Assembly (NCBI GenBank): GCA_934402315.1
Contig: CAKRTS010000005.1
Location: forward strand, 62,001-126,000
Direction of reading: 5' to 3'
Origin: an uncultured Acetatifactor sp.
GTDB taxonomy: Bacteria > Bacillota > Clostridia > Lachnospirales > Lachnospiraceae
DNA length: 64,000 bases
In this document: piece by piece, positions 58,403 to 64,000 of the stretch
Layout of the letters: each line of letters opens with the position of its first letter
Numbering within the stretch: the stretch's first letter is position 1
Translations under genes and position numbers: made by a program
Notes under the pieces: generated by a model
Databases searched by the model: none
Told to the model about the DNA's origin: nothing
The model's input: the letters and a program-made list of their open reading frames with translations, nothing else

Positions 58403-60541
58403 TTATTCTGTCACAAGAATTACCTTCCGGCACTTCTTCCCGGTCAGCTCCTCTGTCCTTGCATCGGATTGTCCGAAGCCCACGCTGACAGCATACCTGC
58501 TGCCGCCGGACACCTTCTCGCCCTCGTCATTGATGACGGTCAGCGCGTCCCTGTCCACGGGAACCCGAACCACTGCCTGCCCGCCGGTCTTGACGGAAAC
58601 TCTCGCAAAGCCGCACAGTCTCTCATTCGGCGTTGCATCCGCAGAATCCAGAGCCTTTATGTATACCTGTACAACCTCCTCGACATCCCTGTCCCCGGTA
58701 TTGCTGACCGTAACCTCAAGGCTGTCAAAGTTTCCTCCCGGAAGTCCTGCCTCACTGCCGTCTGCCAGCTCCTGTCCATCCAGCATTACACCGCTGATCT
58801 CGGCGCTGCCGTAGGTCAGACCGTAGCCGAACGGATAGAGTACCTCTCCCGTAAAGTAGCGGTAGGTTCTGCCCTTCATGGAATAGTCCTCGAAATCGGG
58901 CAGTTCCTCCGTGTCACGATAGAAGGTGACGGGCAGCTTGCCGGACGGCGAAATCTCACCGGTCAGGATGTCCGCCACCACGCGGCCACCCCTTGCGCCG
59001 GGGTACCACGCCTGTACGATTGCCGCGCAATGCTCCTGCGCATAGCGCAGATCCATCGCGCTTCCGGTCATGTTGACAAGAATCACAGGCTTTCCGGCTG
59101 CCACTACGGCCTCCAGAAGCTCGCGCTGAACCTCCGGCAGAAGCAGATCGACCTTATCACCTGACGCGTAGCTGTTACCGGTATCTCCCTCTTCTCCCTC
59201 GAGCGTCTCATCCAGCCCGAGACACAGGACAACAACATCGCTGTTCTTCGCCACCGCAACCGCCTCGCTGATGCGGTCCTGACGCAGGCCGAGGTTCTCA
59301 ACCCTGTCCTTGAACAGATGGCAGCCCTCCGAATAGAAAACGCGCACATCCTCTCCCATGCAGTCCTGAATGCCCTCGAGCACGGTAATGTACCGGGAGG
59401 AGGTCCCGTGATAATTTCCAATCAGTGCGGCGCGGCTGTTGGCATTCGGGCCAATCACTCCGACCGCCTTTAATTTCTTCTTTTCCAACGGAAGGATTCC
59501 GTCATTCTTCAAAAGGACAACCGATTCCGCCGTCGCCCTGTCTGCAAGGGCGAGATGCTCCCTGCACTCGATCCTGTCATAACCGATCTTGTCATATTCC
59601 GTCTCATCAAAAAGTCCCAGCAGGAAGCGGGTCGTGAACAGTCTCTCCGCCGCGAGCGTGATGTCCTCCTCGCTTACGAGCCCCTGCTCATATGCCTTCA
59701 TCATGTGAAGGTAGGTGTTTCCGCAGTTTACGTCACAGCCGGTCTTGAGCGCCAGCGCCGCCGATTCCTCTGCCGTGTCCGTCACCATGTGGTTAGTATG
59801 GAAATCGCGGACAGCCCAGCAGTCGGAAACATAGTATCCGTCAAAGCCCCACTCACCTCTCAGAATATCCTGCATCAGCGTCTTGCTGCCGCAGCAGGGC
59901 TCGCCGTTGGTTCTGTTGTAAGCGCCCATAACGCCCTCGACATCCGCATCCTTCACCAGCTTTTCAAATGCCGGAAGATAGGTCTCCCGCATATCCTTCT
60001 TGGATGCCTTCGCATCAAATTTATGGCGCACTGCCTCCGGACCGGAATGTACGGCAAAATGCTTCGCACATGCCGCCGCCTTCAGATACTCACCGTCACC
60101 CTGAATGCCATCCACAAATGCTTTTCCGAGCTCACCGGTCAGATAGGGATCCTCGCCGTAGGTCTCGTGTCCCCTTCCCCATCTGGGATCTCTGAAAATA
60201 TTGACATTCGGAGACCAGAAAGTCAGTCCCTTGTAAATATCCCTGTCATTCTCTTTCACATAGGCGTTATACTTTGCACGCCCCTCCTCGGCAATGGTAT
60301 CGCCGACCTTCTCCGCCAGATCCGTGTCAAAGGCAGCCCCTATGGCGATTGCCTGCGGGAACACGGTTGCAACTCCTGCTCTCGCCACACCGTGCAGTCC
60401 CTCATTCCACCAGTTGTAGGCGGGAACCCCGAGTCTGGGAATAGCGGGCGCGTCATACTTTAACTGTGAAGCCTTCTCTTCCAGCGTCATCTTACCCACC
60501 AGTTCTCTGGCACGCTGCTGCGCCGTTGTTCTGTCTCTCAT
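58403..60541 (-). CDS. GH3 glycoside hydrolase (probable beta-xylosidase)
   Basis: A 712-residue enzyme with the GH3 layout: an N-terminal barrel (about residues 20-310), a sandwich domain (about 370-550) and a C-terminal fibronectin-like domain. The nucleophile Asp240 is in GFDGYYVSDCWAVRDF. Other landmarks are NWWNEGLHGVAR, the SPNVNIFRDPRWGRGHETYGED motif spread over residues 110-135, and CLGLDETLEGEEGD, a sandwich-domain segment seen in xylosidase-type GH3 enzymes. There is no signal peptide, so it acts on imported oligosaccharides. The ATG at 60541 has GAGGAA five bases before; 60553 is an alternative. Beta-glucosidase activity cannot be excluded. Confidence 0.93.
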   Translation of the reverse strand: MRDRTTAQQRARELVGKMTLEEKASQLKYDAPAIPRLGVPAYNWWNEGLHGVARAGVATVFPQAIAIGAAFDTDLAEKVGDTIAEEGRAKYNAYVKENDRDIYKGLTFWSPNVNIFRDPRWGRGHETYGEDPYLTGELGKAFVDGIQGDGEYLKAAACAKHFAVHSGPEAVRHKFDAKASKKDMRETYLPAFEKLVKDADVEGVMGAYNRTNGEPCCGSKTLMQDILRGEWGFDGYYVSDCWAVRDFHTNHMVTDTAEESAALALKTGCDVNCGNTYLHMMKAYEQGLVSEEDITLAAERLFTTRFLLGLFDETEYDKIGYDRIECREHLALADRATAESVVLLKNDGILPLEKKKLKAVGVIGPNANSRAALIGNYHGTSSRYITVLEGIQDCMGEDVRVFYSEGCHLFKDRVENLGLRQDRISEAVAVAKNSDVVVLCLGLDETLEGEEGDTGNSYASGDKVDLLLPEVQRELLEAVVAAGKPVILVNMTGSAMDLRYAQEHCAAIVQAWYPGARGGRVVADILTGEISPSGKLPVTFYRDTEELPDFEDYSMKGRTYRYFTGEVLYPFGYGLTYGSAEISGVMLDGQELADGSEAGLPGGNFDSLEVTVSNTGDRDVEEVVQVYIKALDSADATPNERLCGFARVSVKTGGQAVVRVPVDRDALTVINDEGEKVSGGSRYAVSVGFGQSDARTEELTGKKCRKVILVTE

Positions 60542-60588
60542 ATGATTCCTCATTTCTGCGCACCTGTCGTCATATAGTTCTCTACACT

Positions 60589-60619
60589 GATCTGTGTCAT
60601 GTGCGCATAGACACAGATC
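60589..60619. promoter_or_regulatory. Inverted repeat upstream of the GH3 gene
   Basis: GATCTGTGTC (60589-60598) and GACACAGATC (60610-60619) are a perfect 10-bp inverted repeat with an 11-bp gap, about 48 bases before the GH3 start. It could be an operator or a leader hairpin. A second small hairpin ACACGC-TTCT-GCGTGT lies at 60649-60664. No confident promoter was found in the 218-bp gap. Confidence 0.5.
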
Positions 60620-60759
60620 CTGCATATCACGGACATTGGTTTACCTTCACACGCTTCTGCGTGTCATATCTTCATTCAGATTACCATGCTTCCCCGCTTC
60701 TATCCTCTCACATTGTGCTAACTTACACCCATTTTTTGCGCAGATGGCGGGCAGGAAGC

Positions 60760-63654
60760 TTATACAAACGCACTTTCCTCCGGTCCGAGGTAGGATGTGC
60801 GGATTCCCCTGCATCCGTTTCCGCCCGCCGCGGGGATTATCCTGATGCGCTCGGGTACAACACCCGCTTCCAGCGCTCCCAGTGTCAGCTCCCTGACACC
60901 CTTCTCAAAGTGCATGACCGTCTCCACAGAATGAATCTGATCCAGAACTCCCCTGCACCAGCTGCTGTCTCTGGTATCTCCCGCCTTGAAGTCTGCCCCG
61001 ACAAGGGTAAGTATTCTTTCCGCCCCCTCTGCCGCGACGCGGATTCTGAGACTCTGCCGGTTAAATGCCGGGTTGGTCGGCGCCGCAAGAATCTCCACGC
61101 GGTAATCGCCGCTCTCCGGAATTGCAAAGCGGTATGTCAGCTCCGGTGCCTCCTGCCCTTCGGTGAAGGCGGCAGTAAACGGCGCAACCTTCACGGCAGT
61201 GCCATACTGTCCATAACCTCTGAGCACCTGATAAGCGCCCGCTTCCACATCCTTCTTTTCCGCATAATGCGCAGCATTCATTGTAACAACACCATTCTGC
61301 GGCAGGAAGGTCATCGGCGGAAGCACCTCTGTCTCCGTCCTGACACCGCTGATCTCGACAGCGACAACCGTGTCCCCGTCACTGATATGTAATGTCACCT
61401 TCTCTGTCACTTTCGGAAGCAGTTCCCGTCTACAGCTCAGAACTACCTCCTGCAGCTCCTCCACATCTCCGCTGAGCGGCGATACTGCAAGCCACTCCGG
61501 CAGCTTTCCCGATACCACACTGATCTCATAATGGATAGCGCTGGGGCCGTCCGAGGACACCTCAAGAATCATCTCCCCACAGCCCTCGCTCATAAAGTCA
61601 TCCACGAAAATGCGCTCCGGGCCGCCATAATTCTTGAACGCCACCCTCTCGTCGTCCTTGCGCGACACACTCATCCGGTTCTTCGCAGTCGGATGGAGGC
61701 GGCATACGACGGGATATCTGCAGCCGTCCTCATTCCACTTTGTAAAGCCGATATGCGGAGCCAGCTGCATGCCCTTCCACTTACCGCCCTGAAAAGCCGC
61801 AAATTCGTCTGCGAGCCTGTTATCCCGCTCCATGCACTCCTCTGCCAGCGCGGCATAACGGTTTGCCACCTTTCTTCCCTGTGTGGCATAATGCCTGCTC
61901 TTTCCGGCATAGAGATGCAGCTTGAGCAGATTCGCGGAGGCAGCTGCCGAAAAGCCGACCATACTGTAATAGCCGTTCCTCTCCGCCTCGGATAACCCAT
62001 CCCGCAGCTGGGCATCCAATGCCTGAATCTCTTCCGCCGCCTTAAGCATCCTGTCCGCCTCAAGGTAATGGCAGGGATGATAGATATTTTCATTCAGCGC
62101 CTCGGGTCTGCGCTGGTGGTTCAGATCGATATATGACAGAAGCAGCTTTGCCGCCTTCTCCCGCAGCTGCTTCTCCGCCGTCGGGAAGGATTTCTCCGCC
62201 CACTGCGCCGCAAATTCACGATAGCTGTCCGGGTTTGCGCTGCCCCACCGGTCAAAGTCATAGGCGAGAGACATGAAATAGGTCAGCGGCACCTCGTGCA
62301 GCTTTAAATCTCCGACATTCACAATCCACAAATCGCGCACACCGTACTCATACGCGGTGCACATCTGCTCCCATGTCTTTGACAGCGGCGTGGAATCCAC
62401 CCATTCATAGGAAATCGGGCCGCCGTGATAGTCGAAGTGGTAATACATGCCGAAGCCGCCCTTGCGGTTTCGGATCTCCGGTGTCGGCAAGGTTCTCATG
62501 TGCCCGAAATTATCCTCACAGAGCATGCAGATCACACCGTCGAGCTCGTCCCAGTCCTTCAGTCCGGCAACGTGTTCGTCCCCGTAAAAATATGCCTCGA
62601 CCTCCTTGTACAGCGCCAGCATCTGCGGCACCTTGTCCAGATCCTCATTGACATTTTCACGAATCAGCTTTCTCTGCTTTCTGATGATGTCCTTCAGGAG
62701 ATTGATATTTTCCTCGACCGTCGCATCGTCGCCGAGCATGGAGGAGTCTCTCTCCCCGCGCATACCGATGGTGATTACATTCTCATATTTTCCGCTGCGC
62801 TTAAGGGAATCCTCCCAATAATTCAACAGTCCCTGCTCATTGGTATAAAAATTCCACTCGTTGCCGTAGCGCGTTCCCTCGCCGCGCACCTTGTCCCACT
62901 CCTCGCTGGCGCGGAGACAGGGCTCGTGATGGGAATAGCCCATGACGACACCATAGATGTCGGCAAGCTCCTCGTTTGCGCTTCCCGGCCCGTCCAACGG
63001 GAAGGAGGATGCCCACATTGCCGGCCAGAGATAATTGCCCTTCATCCTCAGCAGAAATTCAAACACATGGCGGTACATGTCTGCATTGACACCGCCGAAA
63101 TGCGAGCATGCCCAGTTTCCGAAGCAGGGCCATTCGTCATTGATGAAAAAGCCTCTGTAGCGCACGGAGGGCTCCTTTGACACTGTCTCAATATCCGTCC
63201 CCACGATGGGATCGGGGCATCTCCTCGGCGCTGCATCTCCGAAGTAGACCAGCGGGGTCACTCCGAGATACTCCGACAGCGTAAACATGCCGTAGATGGT
63301 TCCCCGCTTATCGCTTCCGCAGATGACGAGCGCACTGTCCACGCCCTCAAGCGGATGCTCCAGAAGCTGTATCTTGTAAGTCTCTCTCTTTCCCCTGATC
63401 TCCTCCGCAGAGAAGCTGCCCTTTTTCTCAAGCTCTTCCAGAAGCGTGCTGTGTCCGACCGTGGCGCAGAGGATCACGCTGCCTCCGGGCTTGCGGTTCA
63501 GCCACGCCTCGTCCACTCTCTCAGGCTTCTTATCCGAGACAAGGCAGATGTCCTCCGCCAGTGTGTCGGCAATTCGTCTGACACCCTCGTAGCCTGTCGT
63601 CTCAACCAGAATCGGAACCGCCCTGTTTTCTTCAATAAGTCTGAATTCTGCCAT
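60760..63654 (-). CDS. GH115 alpha-glucuronidase
   Basis: A 964-residue enzyme that removes 4-O-methyl-glucuronic acid side chains from xylan. It has the GH115 order: an N-terminal domain (VCGSDKRGTIYGMFTLSEYLGV-type segment), then RYRGFFINDEWPCFGNWACSHFGGVNADMY, KGNYLWPAMWASSF, VVMGYSHHEPCLRASEEWD, a central barrel with YHFDYHGGPISYEWVDSTP, and a C-terminal sandwich domain from about residue 800. There is no signal peptide. The ATG at 63654 follows AGAGGAAGG; the upstream ATG at 63675 has no site. It lies 52 bases after the SGNH-type gene and 218 before GH3, consistent with one xylan unit. Confidence 0.95.
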   Translation of the reverse strand: MAEFRLIEENRAVPILVETTGYEGVRRIADTLAEDICLVSDKKPERVDEAWLNRKPGGSVILCATVGHSTLLEELEKKGSFSAEEIRGKRETYKIQLLEHPLEGVDSALVICGSDKRGTIYGMFTLSEYLGVTPLVYFGDAAPRRCPDPIVGTDIETVSKEPSVRYRGFFINDEWPCFGNWACSHFGGVNADMYRHVFEFLLRMKGNYLWPAMWASSFPLDGPGSANEELADIYGVVMGYSHHEPCLRASEEWDKVRGEGTRYGNEWNFYTNEQGLLNYWEDSLKRSGKYENVITIGMRGERDSSMLGDDATVEENINLLKDIIRKQRKLIRENVNEDLDKVPQMLALYKEVEAYFYGDEHVAGLKDWDELDGVICMLCEDNFGHMRTLPTPEIRNRKGGFGMYYHFDYHGGPISYEWVDSTPLSKTWEQMCTAYEYGVRDLWIVNVGDLKLHEVPLTYFMSLAYDFDRWGSANPDSYREFAAQWAEKSFPTAEKQLREKAAKLLLSYIDLNHQRRPEALNENIYHPCHYLEADRMLKAAEEIQALDAQLRDGLSEAERNGYYSMVGFSAAASANLLKLHLYAGKSRHYATQGRKVANRYAALAEECMERDNRLADEFAAFQGGKWKGMQLAPHIGFTKWNEDGCRYPVVCRLHPTAKNRMSVSRKDDERVAFKNYGGPERIFVDDFMSEGCGEMILEVSSDGPSAIHYEISVVSGKLPEWLAVSPLSGDVEELQEVVLSCRRELLPKVTEKVTLHISDGDTVVAVEISGVRTETEVLPPMTFLPQNGVVTMNAAHYAEKKDVEAGAYQVLRGYGQYGTAVKVAPFTAAFTEGQEAPELTYRFAIPESGDYRVEILAAPTNPAFNRQSLRIRVAAEGAERILTLVGADFKAGDTRDSSWCRGVLDQIHSVETVMHFEKGVRELTLGALEAGVVPERIRIIPAAGGNGCRGIRTSYLGPEESAFV

Positions 63655-63706
63655 ACCTTCCTCTTTCCTGCGCACAGTGTGCCCATGCTGTCACTTGTTT
63701 TCCTGT

Positions 63707-64000
63707 CTATCTTCCGTTGTCAACATATCCGAAGCCAAGGATTGTGAACTGCTTCTGTTCATCTCCCTGCCGCATCCGGATCTCCACATGATGCCGCTTT
63801 CTTTCCGCACCCCTCAAAAGGATCAGCGCATTGCAGTGCGTCCAGCCCACGTCCCTTGGATTGATCTCCCGCACCTTCTCGCCGTCCACAAACGCCTCAA
63901 TGCAGCCCGCCATAGGTGACGCGGAATCCTTCGCCACGATCAGCAGGGCGCTGCACACAATATCCATACAGAACGGTCTGTCCCCGCCCGTGTGGAGCCA
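63707..64000 (-). CDS. C-terminus of an SGNH/GDSL-type esterase (partial)
   Basis: The last 97 residues of a gene that begins outside the window. The visible part reads IEAFVDGEKVREINPRDVGW, then RKRHHVEIRMRQGD and QFTILGFGYV at the end. From memory this matches the C-terminal jelly-roll region of SGNH acetyl-xylan esterases found beside GH115 genes, but the catalytic Ser, Asp and His are not in view. It is followed 52 bases later by the GH115 gene on the same strand, so deacetylation together with removal of glucuronic acid is a reasonable inference. Confidence 0.6.
   Translation of the reverse strand, partial: WLHTGGDRPFCMDIVCSALLIVAKDSASPMAGCIEAFVDGEKVREINPRDVGWTHCNALILLRGAERKRHHVEIRMRQGDEQKQFTILGFGYVDNGR

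Overview
The window looks like chromosome from a spore-forming, xylan-degrading anaerobe of the Clostridia, most likely a gut Lachnospiraceae relative. The evidence is moderate G+C with Firmicutes-type ribosome binding sites (AGGAGG), a spoVAD gene, YesMN-type and YtrA-type regulation, many solute-binding lipoproteins, and a scattered set of xylan enzymes (GH8 exo-oligoxylanase, GH10 xylanase fused to an esterase, GH3, GH115, an SGNH-type C-terminus, and a GH2). No tRNA, rRNA, CRISPR array, phage or recognisable transposase was seen.

Layout. 1-3261: heterodimeric ABC exporter (minus), left partner cut by the window edge. 3495-6142: SLC13-type permease, M42 aminopeptidase and a small membrane protein (plus), then a decayed gene. 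6306-13924: a minus-strand unit with histidine kinase, AraC-type response regulator, substrate-binding protein, fused permease, ATPase and MgtC; two direct repeats spaced 21 bp sit just upstream of the binding-protein promoter. 14052-15218: GH8 Rex enzyme with a promoter and a 29-bp palindromic operator candidate. 15433-22844: AlbA_2/Schlafen-like regulator, solitary spoVAD, and two large propeller-plus-binding-protein lipoproteins. 23096-29691: a trpS/SH3 locus and a deleted, chimeric second copy of it that together bracket a four-gene ABC transporter cassette with AT-rich edges. 30107-35150: GH2 and a Ca2+-type P-ATPase, convergent and overlapping. 35252-40227: oligopeptide ABC transporter. 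40456-42795: GH10-CE1 lipoprotein with an internal ribosome binding site. 42815-48936: Dabb, folD, tcdA, capA, yczE and a c-di-GMP protein. 49029-53286: ytrA-like operon. 53499-55310: pepF. 55364-57694: third propeller lipoprotein. 57838-58389: a 51-bp tandem repeat and a structured dispersed repeat. 58403-64000: xylan cluster (GH3, GH115, SGNH C-terminus).

How it fits together. The enzymes cover xylan breakdown: GH10 cuts the backbone outside the cell and its esterase domain removes ester side groups; GH115 removes glucuronic acid; GH3 and GH8 act on oligosaccharides, probably inside the cell because neither shows a signal peptide. The least explained items are a roughly 160-235 bp structured repeat (two copies, covarying hairpin, conserved GNRA-type loop), the trpS/SH3 chimera flanking the ABC cassette, the 51-bp repeat array, and the family of three orphan propeller/binding-protein lipoproteins.
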